This document shows positions 9,074 to 18,943 of a stretch of DNA of 64,000 nucleotides, one piece after another. The notes under the pieces were generated by a model that saw only the letters and a program-made list of their open reading frames with translations, had not been told where the DNA came from and searched no databases. The DNA comes from JAGOTP01 sp964598725 (GTDB taxonomy: Bacteria > Patescibacteriota > Patescibacteriia > 2-12-FULL-60-25), in contig CAZRCW010000002.1 in NCBI GenBank assembly GCA_964598725.1, positions 186,001 to 250,000 of the forward strand, in the 5' to 3' direction. The stretch's first letter is position 1. Each line of letters begins with the position of its first letter. The position numbers were made by a program, and so were the translations under genes.

Positions 9074-9712
9074 CTATGATAGCATCTTTGGCGGAGGGGT
9101 TTTAGGTCGGTAGGCGCAGATCGGGGCCAAGGGGCAACGCCAACACTGCGGGACACCTGGCTTACAGATATCGCGACCGAACAAGATAAATACCCGGTTC
9201 ACTTCGCGCCAGAGATTCTTTGGGAGTTGATCTTTCAATTCTTCTTCGACCTTTTCCGGCGTCTTGCCTTTTGCCCACCCTAAACGATGCGCAACCCGAT
9301 AGACGTGCGTATCGACAGCGATCGCAGGGAGCTTAAACGCATACCCCAAGACACAGCTCGCCGTCTTACGACCAACACCTGGGAGCTCGATGAGCTCATC
9401 CATGGTTTTTGGGATCTGTCCGCCGTGTTTTTCGAGCAACTGCTTGGCAAGACCGTTTAAGGCTTTTGCCTTTGCCTGGGAGAGCCCAACTGCTGCGATA
9501 TAAGGGCGAATAGCGGCTGGCCGAGCTTCGGCCAACATCTTGAGCGTGGGAAAAGCTTTACGAAGCCCTGGATAAGCTTTAATAACCTGTTCATCGCGCG
9601 TACGTGCCGAGAGCATCGTCATGATCAAGGTGTCTTCCGGTGATCCAACATCAATCATCGCCTTGGCGGTGTAGAGCTTTTGTAGCAACTCAATCGCCGC
9701 TTGCTTGGTCAT
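9074..9712 (-). CDS. nth: endonuclease III (DNA glycosylase/AP lyase)
   Basis: A 212-aa protein of the usual Nth length. It removes oxidised pyrimidines and cuts the abasic site. The helix-hairpin-helix reads ELPGVGRKTASCVLG with the catalytic Lys, the catalytic Asp is in IAVDTHVYRVAHRLG, and the C-terminal 4Fe-4S loop is C-x6-C-x2-C-x5-C (CKPGVPQCWRCPLAPIC). It lies 6 bases after gpmI and just before the PAP2 gene. Confidence 0.97.
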   Translation of the reverse strand: MTKQAAIELLQKLYTAKAMIDVGSPEDTLIMTMLSARTRDEQVIKAYPGLRKAFPTLKMLAEARPAAIRPYIAAVGLSQAKAKALNGLAKQLLEKHGGQIPKTMDELIELPGVGRKTASCVLGYAFKLPAIAVDTHVYRVAHRLGWAKGKTPEKVEEELKDQLPKNLWREVNRVFILFGRDICKPGVPQCWRCPLAPICAYRPKTPPPKMLS

Positions 9713-9718
9713 AACTGT

Positions 9719-11296
9719 TTAGATCAATGGACTGCCTGTCATTTCCGGTGGCTGCGGCACGCCGAGCAACTTCAAAATTGTCGGGGCCGTATCCGCTAGC
9801 ATCCCGATCGGACCGACCATCGATAGGTCATCGTTTTCGATATCTCCGCCAGGAGCTTTCACCCCTTCCAAGTCCTTACTTATCACCAAGAATGGGACTG
9901 GGTTCGTCGAATGTTCTTTATCCATCTCGCCTGTGATCAGGTTCTTCACTTCTTCGGCGTTTCCGTGATCAGCCGTAATCACAACCGCCCCACCAACGGC
10001 CAAAGCCGCATCCACCACCTGGCCCATTGCTTTATCAATCGCTTCACAGGCTTTAATTGTCGCCGCTTCATCGCCGGTGTGCCCAACCATATCCGCGTTC
10101 GCGAAGTTGATGGCGATAAAATCGTACGTGCCAGCCATCGTTTCTTTGACTACACGATCTGCAATCTGAAAGACCGACATCTCCGGCTGCTTGTCGTAGC
10201 TCGAGACACGAGGCGATGGGATAATGACCCGTGTCTCACCCGGGAACTCTTCTTCACGCATGCCGTTCATGAAAAACGTCACGTGGGCGTACTTTTCGGT
10301 TTCGGCAATGTGTAACTGCGTTAGACCCGCATCCGAGATGACTTTTGCTAAACATTCTTCGATGAGCTGAGGCGGATAGGCTACCTCGATCGGCAAGTCT
10401 TTTTCGTATTCCGTGAAGGTGACAAAGAACAAATTCTGAAGGGTTTCCCGCGGGAACTTGTCGAACGCTGGCAAAACGAAGGCTTTCGCGATTTCACGGG
10501 CGCGATCGGGACGGAAGTTGAAGAAGATTACAGCATCTCCCGAACTGACTTTCGCCACCGGCTGACCACGTTTGTCAGTAAGAACCGTTGGAATGAATTG
10601 CTCATCGTAAACTTCCTTGGCATAGGAAGCCTGGATCGCATCTGTGGCATTCTTCGCCGTCGGTCCCAACCCTTGAGCGATCGCATCATAGGCTAACTGG
10701 ATCCGGTCCCAACGATTGTCACGATCCATCGCGTAATACCGGCCGCTTAACGTCGCGATCGTTCCAACACCGAGTTCCGCGATCTTCGCTTCAAGCTCGG
10801 CAATAAACCCTTGCCCTGAGTTATAAATTGCATCGCGTCCATCCAAAAAGGCGTGAATCGCAACTTTTGTGAATTGCTCACGCTTACAAAATTCAAGCAG
10901 CGCGTAGAGATGTTCCTGAGAAGCATGCACACCCCCTTGAGACACGAGGCCCATCAGATGCAAGGTTCCACCGCTCGTTTGAACATGTTCAATCGCTTTT
11001 TTGAAGACAGGAAGTTCGTAGAACTCGCCCGATTCGATAGTCAGATTAATCCGGGGCAAGCTTTGATAAAAAATACGGCCCGCGCCCATCGTCAGGTGCC
11101 CGACTTCGGAATTCCCCATCTCCCCCCAGGACAAACCGACGGCCGGACCATTCGCTTGAACGGTCATGGCGGGATAACGCGAAATCAACCGGTGAAAGAC
11201 CGGCATATTGGACTCAGCAATCGCATTTCCGAGCCCGGCTGGAGCAATACCAAAACCGTCGAGAACTAAGAGAACGACGGGCTTAGGACGGGACAT
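9719..11296 (-). CDS. gpmI: 2,3-bisphosphoglycerate-independent phosphoglycerate mutase
   Basis: A 525-aa alkaline-phosphatase-superfamily enzyme interconverting 3- and 2-phosphoglycerate. The metal/nucleophile motifs are VLLVLDGFGIA (residues about 7-17), MGNSEVGH with the nucleophilic Ser, HAFLDGRD, and near the C-terminus NFANADMVGHTG and VVITADHGNAEE. The ATG at 11296 gives the normal N-terminus; the frame is open for another 92 codons upstream, but that part runs through hairpins and into the GC-rich gene at 11460-12002. No SD. Confidence 0.97.
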   Translation of the reverse strand: MSRPKPVVLLVLDGFGIAPAGLGNAIAESNMPVFHRLISRYPAMTVQANGPAVGLSWGEMGNSEVGHLTMGAGRIFYQSLPRINLTIESGEFYELPVFKKAIEHVQTSGGTLHLMGLVSQGGVHASQEHLYALLEFCKREQFTKVAIHAFLDGRDAIYNSGQGFIAELEAKIAELGVGTIATLSGRYYAMDRDNRWDRIQLAYDAIAQGLGPTAKNATDAIQASYAKEVYDEQFIPTVLTDKRGQPVAKVSSGDAVIFFNFRPDRAREIAKAFVLPAFDKFPRETLQNLFFVTFTEYEKDLPIEVAYPPQLIEECLAKVISDAGLTQLHIAETEKYAHVTFFMNGMREEEFPGETRVIIPSPRVSSYDKQPEMSVFQIADRVVKETMAGTYDFIAINFANADMVGHTGDEAATIKACEAIDKAMGQVVDAALAVGGAVVITADHGNAEEVKNLITGEMDKEHSTNPVPFLVISKDLEGVKAPGGDIENDDLSMVGPIGMLADTAPTILKLLGVPQPPEMTGSPLI

Positions 11297-11344
11297 ACAG
11301 TGAGCCTTATAGTAGCGCTCGAGAGGCTGTTTTGGTAGGGGGAA

Positions 11345-11388
11345 CGATTCTTTTGAGGTTTCACTCAAACGACACATCAAAAGAATCG
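11345..11388. repeat. 12-bp inverted repeat with a competing inner hairpin before gpmI
   Basis: CGATTCTTTTGA (11345-11356) pairs perfectly with 11377-11388. A shorter hairpin (TTTGAG with CTCAAA, about 11353-11368) overlaps the left arm, so the two structures are mutually exclusive. The element lies between the GC-rich gene's terminator hairpin and the gpmI start. Confidence 0.6.
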
Positions 11389-11435
11389 CGCGGAGCCCCG
11401 AAGACGGGCAACGAGCCCTTGAGAAGGGCTCCGCG
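11389..11435 (-). terminator. nested GC-rich hairpin after the 11.5-kb GC-rich gene
   Basis: A 10-bp stem (11389-11398 with 11426-11435) encloses a smaller GGGC/GCCC stem (11406-11409 with 11415-11418). On the minus strand the stem is followed by a weak T-rich stretch. It lies 24 bases after the stop of the gene at 11460-12002. Confidence 0.65.
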
Positions 11436-11459
11436 ACGATTGGTTGGAGGATTGGAGGT

Positions 11460-12002
11460 TCAGGCAGCGGGCGGCGGCTCGCTGCCACCAGGACGGACAG
11501 GGGCAGGTGGCGTAGCCGAAGCTCGCCCCTTTCCACTTCCACGTTTCTCACCCGGTTGAGGAGCCACCCCACGGCTACGATCCAAATGCAGGACCTTGCC
11601 TACGTGCCTGACCTCGTTGGGATAGAGTTGAGCGAGGGTCGTCCCTTCTCCGGACAGCCCCCTACGGACAACCAGAGCAGATGCCGTATGCGCAAGCTCA
11701 CGCAAGAGCGCCTCCTCAGTCAGAGCCCCCTTGGCAGCGGGTGGGCTTCCAATGGGCCAAACGAAATCCGTGACCGGACGGAAGCACCGACTGCCGTTTC
11801 CGAATGAACCTTCGATAACGAGCAGCTGAACCCCCGAGCGGAGATCGGATAGCGCGCGCAAAATGGATCGCTCACGATCCGCAAGCGGCGCACCTGCAAA
11901 TACGGGTAGAAACCCACCCATATCTCGCAGAACGAGCAACCTCATCCTACGGATGAGGTTCGGATCGAGAGGATCCCTAGGCTTTTCAGGCTCGTCGGAC
12001 AT
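11460..12002 (-). CDS. GC-rich orphan gene A, soluble protein of unknown function
   Basis: A 180-aa protein with no family I recognise. The body (residues about 15-140) looks globular, with hydrophobic strands (RLLVLRDMGGFLPVFAG, VQLLVIEGSFG) and an Ala/Leu-rich helix (LTEEALLRELAHTASALVV); one Cys. The last 35 residues are a low-complexity Pro/Gly/Arg tail. There is no signal peptide or membrane helix. The ATG at 12002 starts the GC-rich coding; upstream codons in the same frame are AT-rich leader. The codons favour G/C endings unlike gpmI and the gene at 12208. It is the only one of the eight GC-rich genes on the minus strand. Only a weak SD (GAGAG) is visible, and the promoter is unclear. 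Confidence 0.7.
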   Translation of the reverse strand: MSDEPEKPRDPLDPNLIRRMRLLVLRDMGGFLPVFAGAPLADRERSILRALSDLRSGVQLLVIEGSFGNGSRCFRPVTDFVWPIGSPPAAKGALTEEALLRELAHTASALVVRRGLSGEGTTLAQLYPNEVRHVGKVLHLDRSRGVAPQPGEKRGSGKGRASATPPAPVRPGGSEPPPAA

Positions 12003-12136
12003 AATCGCTTTTCTGCTCTCTTTGCGTTTAGAGTAAGAGATTTTCGAGACTGATGATGCTCTTCTATTTGAACCTTTCTCACAACCAATCAAGCTGTGAA
12101 GGAGCGTTGAAATACATCGCGAGTCCAGCAAAAGGC

Positions 12137-12175
12137 AAGACCAGCGACAGACAACTATGCCTGATCGCTGGTCTT
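12137..12175. terminator. hairpin terminator
   Basis: AAGACCAGCGA (12137-12147) pairs with 12165-12175 in an 11-bp stem, followed by TTTT on the plus strand and a weaker T-rich stretch on the minus strand. It ends the minus-strand cluster whose last gene stops at 12208, and separates it from the GC-rich gene downstream. Confidence 0.75.
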
Positions 12176-12207
12176 TTGTCGAATTTTCTTAAGAAAAGCT
12201 GCTTTTA

Positions 12208-12594
12208 CTATTCTTCGTCGCGGCCCGTTTCACGAGACGTGCTCCCGTCCTTTTTCTTGAATTTTACGTTAAAAATAGGCTCGTACGAGACGTCGTCTTC
12301 GGTGATTTCAACCTCTTGGCCCTTCATCAGCTGGGTAAGTGCGAGATCGGTTAATAGCTGCTTATCGGACGCCATATTGGTCTGCAACTTATCGATCTCT
12401 GCCTGTTCGGTCATGAAGTCTGCTTTCACAGCAGCCTCAATACGACGCTTCTTTTCAGTCAGCTTTTCGAGCTCATCTTTCACTTCTTGATAGGACTTCG
12501 AATGCGTGAGCGCATCCTTGTACATATCACGTAAATCTTTCTGCTTCTTTTTAGAAGCTTGGAGGCGGCGGTAGACGTCAGCAAGGGAGGGCAT
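12208..12594 (-). CDS. small coiled-coil protein of unknown function
   Basis: A 128-aa charged protein. About residues 5-95 look like one or two long helices (SKKKQKDLRDMYKDAL, EVKDELEKLTEKKRRIEA), consistent with a coiled coil; the C-terminal 30 residues are mixed and end with a charged tail. No membrane segment, no known domain. The ATG at 12594 was chosen because the upstream extension of the frame overlaps the NUDIX gene in another frame. It is the last gene of the NUDIX cluster (6 bases after the previous stop). Confidence 0.7.
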   Translation of the reverse strand: MPSLADVYRRLQASKKKQKDLRDMYKDALTHSKSYQEVKDELEKLTEKKRRIEAAVKADFMTEQAEIDKLQTNMASDKQLLTDLALTQLMKGQEVEITEDDVSYEPIFNVKFKKKDGSTSRETGRDEE

Positions 12595-12599
12595 AAGGG

Positions 12600-13043
12600 T
12601 CAGGTTTCGTGACGGGCAGTATACCACCCTTTTACTCCTTCCAAGATGCCAGATACGAACAGCTTTTCCAGAGGCTGTGCGGACAAATCGAGCCAGGCCC
12701 AACCTTCATGCTCATGACTAACCACAGGAATGATATCTGGATTATCGATCAGGGCCTCAAAAAAGACGTAAAAGACCGGGATCCCCTCGCGTGACCAGTG
12801 CCTACCAAGTGCGACGGGCTGGTCGCTCACTGTAAACGCAATCTCTGGACCAAGCTCTTCGCGTAGCTCACGACGGAGGATGTTATCCAACGGCAAAGCG
12901 AACTCAGCATCTTCGATCCGACCACCTGGTAAGTCGTAGAATCCTTCAAAACTCCGACCAATTTTTCCATTCAACCCCAAGATCCGTCCATCATCTCGAC
13001 GAAGAATCGCTTTTAACGAAATCTGATAGCGCTCGAAGGCCAT
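12600..13043 (-). CDS. NUDIX hydrolase (cluster copy 3)
   Basis: A 147-aa NUDIX-fold protein. The NUDIX box is recognisable as LPGGRIED ... RRELREELG, but with a longer spacing than the standard GX5EX7REUXEEXGU. It has the usual preceding strand (ISLKAILRRDDGRILGL) and the following VSHEHEGWAWLDL. Such enzymes hydrolyse nucleoside diphosphate derivatives, often damaged nucleotides; the substrate cannot be read from the sequence. It overlaps no neighbour and lies between a hypothetical gene and a coiled-coil gene. Confidence 0.88.
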   Translation of the reverse strand: MAFERYQISLKAILRRDDGRILGLNGKIGRSFEGFYDLPGGRIEDAEFALPLDNILRRELREELGPEIAFTVSDQPVALGRHWSREGIPVFYVFFEALIDNPDIIPVVSHEHEGWAWLDLSAQPLEKLFVSGILEGVKGWYTARHET

Positions 13044-13074
13044 AGATCATCAGAATAGCGGATGTGTTGACGCT

Positions 13075-13473
13075 TCAACAGATCAGCAACCCACGCTCTT
13101 TCAGCGCGATCCAACATTCCGCTAACGTATCGACCAGTCGTTTTGAGGACCAACTGAACTGCTTCAGCACATAGCCCACCGTGCGCGACGACTTCGTCAA
13201 ACTCGTGCGACGATAGCCTATCGACCAATTTCCTACCTGATCCTGTCGAATCTCCATGATTAGCCGCTGTGTTTTATATTCGATTGGATTAACAGAAATC
13301 GTACGCGGGATGCAGGCAGAAACTTCTTCCGCGGTTGGTGGCGTCTCTGGGTCAACTGAAATCATCGGGTCAAAGACGCTTCGCTCTCGTTCGCTCCAGC
13401 CTAGTTCGCGCATCCGTTTCCAAAGCGCTGTACTCGGCAACAGTCGATCTTTTGTGAAAGAAGCTGCGTGCAT
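13075..13473 (-). CDS. hypothetical protein
   Basis: A 132-aa frame that starts with ATG and fills the gap between two NUDIX genes on the same strand. No family recognised. It has no signal peptide or membrane helix; the sequence is basic and mixed alpha/beta in composition (ALWKRMRELGWSERERS, IEYKTQRLIMEIRQ). A second frame (13013-13228) overlaps it but is less protein-like. Position in a tight same-strand gene row is the main support. Confidence 0.55.
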   Translation of the reverse strand: MHAASFTKDRLLPSTALWKRMRELGWSERERSVFDPMISVDPETPPTAEEVSACIPRTISVNPIEYKTQRLIMEIRQDQVGNWSIGYRRTSLTKSSRTVGYVLKQFSWSSKRLVDTLAECWIALKERGLLIC

Positions 13474-13491
13474 CGTTCTAGCGTAGCACGT

Positions 13492-13989
13492 TCAGGTCCC
13501 ACGTTTGAGCGGCTTTGCTATCAAAAGATCAACCTTTGGTTTCCGTATCTTTTCTAAAACCAGCTCAAAGCCTGGCAACAAGTTGAGCTTCTTCAGCTCC
13601 TTTAAGGTAAACCAACCGAAATTTTGAGATTCCCAATCGAGTTTGATCTGATCCGTTATAACTTCGACAATAATCGGATGAACGATCCAGGTCTTTTTCG
13701 ATTTCTTATCCGGCTGATCAAAGATCTCCGCTAATCGAATGGACTTGATCTTCGAGGCTTGAATCCCCGCTTCTTCACGAAGCTCTTCTTTCACTTTTTG
13801 GAGCAATGACCTGTCATCGTCTAGAAACCCAGAAATACCGTTCCAATACTCCGGATAAAAGTTCACCTTCGCGCTCCGTTGAAGCACCAAGATCTTCTTA
13901 TTATGCATCACAACGCAATTCATGACCGGCGCCCAATGGATGTGGGTGTAATCGGTTTGACCAGCTCGAGGCGTAAACGTGTGAGGCAT
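13492..13989 (-). CDS. NUDIX hydrolase (cluster copy 2)
   Basis: A 165-aa NUDIX-fold protein. The box reads GFLDDDRSLLQKVKEELREEAGI: the EExG part with the metal-binding glutamates is intact, but the first Glu position is Arg and the RE pair is EE. The N-terminal part HWAPVMNCVVMHNKKILVLQRS is typical. The C-terminal half is Lys-rich (KKSKKTWIVHPIIVEV). The changed box suggests an altered substrate or weaker activity. It is followed 5 bases upstream by the NIF3/CutA-like gene. Confidence 0.85.
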   Translation of the reverse strand: MPHTFTPRAGQTDYTHIHWAPVMNCVVMHNKKILVLQRSAKVNFYPEYWNGISGFLDDDRSLLQKVKEELREEAGIQASKIKSIRLAEIFDQPDKKSKKTWIVHPIIVEVITDQIKLDWESQNFGWFTLKELKKLNLLPGFELVLEKIRKPKVDLLIAKPLKRGT

Positions 13990-13994
13990 AGCGA

Positions 13995-14345
13995 TTAGCC
14001 TTTATCTACCTCACGTTTCGGCATAATCACTTCCTCGATTGGATAAACATCAAACGCCACCTCATCATACGGATGAACCCGTCGAATCGCCTTCAAGACA
14101 GCCTCTAGATGTTCGCGCGGACAAACTGTTTCGATACGCTCCTCTTCGGTCGTTTCGAACTTTCCGACCTCGCCCGTGTGCGGATTCGCCCCTTCCATCG
14201 GCAAAAAACGACCCACTCCCTTCGTCGTGAAGGTGCAATGCGAATAATTCCCGATCACTCCCGCACCCGCATCCCCCATCGCTTGGCGAAGCGCGTCCGC
14301 ATGCGATTCAGGCACATAGACAACGATTTTTATTCTGGATGGCAT
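13995..14345 (-). CDS. NIF3/CutA-like (YqfO-type) alpha-beta protein
   Basis: A 116-aa protein matching the small PII/CutA-like domain found inserted in NIF3 proteins such as YqfO. Typical parts are IKIVVYVPESHADALRQAM, GVIGNYSHCTFTTKG, and HPYDEVAFDVYPIE at the end. The stand-alone form is widespread, and its function is not settled; metal or nucleotide binding has been proposed. It sits inside the NUDIX cluster with 5-10 base gaps. Confidence 0.85.
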   Translation of the reverse strand: MPSRIKIVVYVPESHADALRQAMGDAGAGVIGNYSHCTFTTKGVGRFLPMEGANPHTGEVGKFETTEEERIETVCPREHLEAVLKAIRRVHPYDEVAFDVYPIEEVIMPKREVDKG

Positions 14346-14355
14346 AGGATGCTAT

Positions 14356-14769
14356 TTACACCTGTTCAGCCGCGAGCTGAATGGCTTCTTTATAAAAATC
14401 CGGCATCGGCAACGCGTCCATCTCTTCTAAGGAGAATCGCTCAAATAGAGCCTGACCCGCTTCACCCTCTAATTCAAACTCACCCGTTTTTCCGAAGATA
14501 TTGCACAGATACGATACGACCAATACACCCCGCGATTCATCCTCCGATACCTTAATCGTATACATCCAGGCCTGAACGATGGTTTTCACTTCGACCGCGA
14601 AGCCTAGCTCTTCCTGGAGCTCACGTACAACCGTATCTGCGGGCTGTTCACCTTCATCGACTTTTCCACCAGGTAGTTCCCATTCGTTCCGTTCATTTTT
14701 ACGCAACCATACTTTTCCTTCATCGAAGACAATGCCTTTGGCCGAGATAGGGACTTTGTATGTATTCAT
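14356..14769 (-). CDS. NUDIX hydrolase (cluster copy 1)
   Basis: A 137-aa NUDIX hydrolase with a perfect box: ELPGGKVDEGEQPADTVV followed by RELQEELGF. The preceding strand holds GIVFDEGKVWLRKNE. The overall layout resembles MutT/ADP-ribose-type enzymes that clean up modified nucleotides; the exact substrate is not deducible. The gene lies 1 base after the PPC-domain gene and 10 bases before the NIF3-like gene. Confidence 0.92.
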   Translation of the reverse strand: MNTYKVPISAKGIVFDEGKVWLRKNERNEWELPGGKVDEGEQPADTVVRELQEELGFAVEVKTIVQAWMYTIKVSEDESRGVLVVSYLCNIFGKTGEFELEGEAGQALFERFSLEEMDALPMPDFYKEAIQLAAEQV

Positions 14770-14770
14770 A

Positions 14771-15169
14771 TTAGATCTTTGGTTTCACGGCCAACATATC
14801 ATAGCCGGTCGAAGCTTCGTACTCGCGAGCGTACGTCACATCGTCAAAGATCAGGAACACAAGCTCAGCCGTCACACCCACGATCGATCCAAGTTTCAGA
14901 TGACCCCCCACCACATTCCCCTCTTGATCCGAAACGGCGATGTGGATATGCGATTCTTCTGGAGAGATCGTGCCGGTTGCCGAAACGATCTCATATGACC
15001 CGTTCCACTCTTTGACGGTCTTTCCATCCGCCATACGCAAACAAACACGCGAGAGGTTGCCCACAAGAGAGACAACACACCCCGCGTGTACGTTTTCGGC
15101 TTTCGCTAAGCGTTCAATCTCTTCACGCAAATCTTGACCGGGCAAGAGACGGGCGGAGAACTGACGCAT
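14771..15169 (-). CDS. PPC/DUF296-domain protein
   Basis: A 132-aa single-domain PPC (plants and prokaryotes conserved, DUF296) protein. Typical features are the start RLLPGQDLREEIERLAKAE, the central GTISPEESHIHIAVSD and VVGGHLKLGSIVGVTAELVF. In plants the domain occurs in AT-hook proteins; the free-standing bacterial form is trimeric and of unknown role. It lies 14 bases after secA and opens the NUDIX cluster. Confidence 0.88.
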   Translation of the reverse strand: MRQFSARLLPGQDLREEIERLAKAENVHAGCVVSLVGNLSRVCLRMADGKTVKEWNGSYEIVSATGTISPEESHIHIAVSDQEGNVVGGHLKLGSIVGVTAELVFLIFDDVTYAREYEASTGYDMLAVKPKI

Positions 15170-15183
15170 AGCGTTGACTAGGT

Positions 15184-17886
<2,703 letters not shown>

Positions 17887-17934
17887 ACGTTTGGTGGATA
17901 GTAACGGCTAAAACCCGAACCGTCCAGCAATTTC

Positions 17935-17968
17935 AAAGACCATTCCCCGGTTTTGAGGAATGGTCTTT
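17935..17968. terminator. hairpin terminator between hpf and secA
   Basis: AAAGACCATTCC (17935-17946) pairs with 17957-17968. The T-run is better on the plus strand (TTTTT), but the minus-strand copy (TCTTTGAAATT) lies directly after hpf and can end its transcript. Confidence 0.7.
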
Positions 17969-17987
17969 TTGGCTGAGTTGAGTCTTT

Positions 17988-18311
17988 TTAGATCCCTTCA
18001 CCGTGCTGACGGTCTTGAATACGCTCTTTTAATGAGGATAACTCCATCCGTAGATGGTCCCGAACTTTGTCGATTGCCTTGTAGAGCTCCTCCGCCTCAC
18101 GCTCGATGCGGATCACTTCTTTATGCACTTGAACGGCCGCTTTGCAGCAAAAAATGTCGCCTTTTTGATGATGCTCTGAGGTTTTTCCGACCTCAACGTC
18201 AATATGGTCGATTGATTCAAAATACTTGGTCAGACCTTGCAGCTTTTCATCCACATACGCCGAAATGGCTGGTGTCGAATCAATTCCGTGGTAGGTCAGG
18301 TTGATGGTCAT
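17988..18311 (-). CDS. hpf: ribosome hibernation promoting factor (short HPF/RaiA)
   Basis: A 107-aa S30AE-domain protein that binds the decoding region of idle ribosomes. Family features are INLTYHGIDSTPAISAYVDEKL and the central strand/helix KGDIFCCKAAVQVHKEVIRIEREAEELYKAIDKV. It lacks the C-terminal dimerisation domain of long HPF. The ATG at 18311 gives the family N-terminus; an alternative start 4 codons upstream exists. Confidence 0.95.
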   Translation of the reverse strand: MTINLTYHGIDSTPAISAYVDEKLQGLTKYFESIDHIDVEVGKTSEHHQKGDIFCCKAAVQVHKEVIRIEREAEELYKAIDKVRDHLRMELSSLKERIQDRQHGEGI

Positions 18312-18391
18312 AACAAGAAGCAATTAAGGGGACAATTCCACCCTTCAAGCATACTCTTTGGGTCCAAATTGAGCCACTTTGACATCAGATC

Positions 18392-18420
18392 TTGATTTTT
18401 AGGCTGTTTTGCATTAAATT
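18392..18420 (+). promoter_or_regulatory. promoter of GC-rich gene B
   Basis: TTGATT (18392-18397), 17-base spacer, TAAATT (18415-18420), about 25 bases before the SD. The spacer contains TTTTAGGCTGTTTTGCAT, similar in layout to the promoter at 61207-61235. Confidence 0.6.
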
Positions 18421-18451
18421 ATTAGCGGTTCGATTACCACAGGAGGCTCAT

Positions 18452-18847
18452 TTGCATCTTCAAGCCATCGCCTTGGTGCTCGCCTTGCTGGGGAATCTTC
18501 CCCAACCCGTCTCCATGGACGGACAGCCCAACCGGCCGGTCATCGGCCAGCAGGCGGAGACCTTCACCTGCTACAACGAGATCGCGCCCGGTAACTTCCA
18601 GCCCTGTACGGACGCGGAGTTCCAGCTCGCGCTCGCTGCCTGGCTGATCCAGCAGCGACATGTTCCCACACCGCCCCGACACTCGGACGAGTCCGACGAC
18701 GCCGTGATCGAGGTCTGGCGCGACCGCGCCGACTACGACCGCGACATGCGCGAGTCCCGACGAGAGTTGGATCCGGCACGGCGCGAGGTTGACGCCGTCC
18801 ACCGAGCCTGGGGACCCAACCGGCGCGGCCGCCACCGGCGCCACTGA
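18452..18847 (+). CDS. GC-rich orphan gene B, small secreted protein
   Basis: A 131-aa protein from a TTG start, set by a perfect AGGAGG 5 bases upstream (18441-18446). The N-terminus is a hydrophobic signal-like helix (AIALVLALLGNLPQPV). The mature part has two cysteines 13 apart (CYNEIAPGNFQPC) that could form a disulfide, a helix with LALAAWLIQQRH, and a very charged C-terminal third ending in RRGRHRRH. No known family. Codons end mostly in G/C, unlike the flanking hpf and murB genes, which are both on the other strand. Two hairpins follow the stop. Confidence 0.75.
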   Translation: MHLQAIALVLALLGNLPQPVSMDGQPNRPVIGQQAETFTCYNEIAPGNFQPCTDAEFQLALAAWLIQQRHVPTPPRHSDESDDAVIEVWRDRADYDRDMRESRRELDPARREVDAVHRAWGPNRRGRHRRH

Positions 18848-18850
18848 ACA

Positions 18851-18920
18851 GGCTGCTCCGCAGCCTTCACTTCACTCACGACCCTCGACGCGCACCTCGC
18901 GTCCCTACCGGGTCGTGAGT
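18851..18920 (+). terminator. double hairpin after GC-rich gene B
   Basis: A short hairpin GGCTGC/GCAGCC (18851-18865) is followed by an 11-bp stem (18874-18884 with 18910-18920) that encloses an inner GACGCG/CGCGTC stem. A loose T-rich stretch follows (GTTTAAGCGATTTTATTTT). Confidence 0.75.
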
Positions 18921-18943
18921 TGTGCGTTTAAGCGATTTTATTT

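Noticed and set aside
9719..11572. Long reading of gpmI from 11572
   Set aside because: The extra 92 codons cross two hairpins and the end of gene A and have no homology to the enzyme; the family N-terminus starts at 11296.
18379..18385. TTGACA at about 18379-18384 as the -35 of gene B
   Set aside because: No acceptable -10 lies 16-18 bases downstream; the TTGATT at 18392 with TAAATT fits better.
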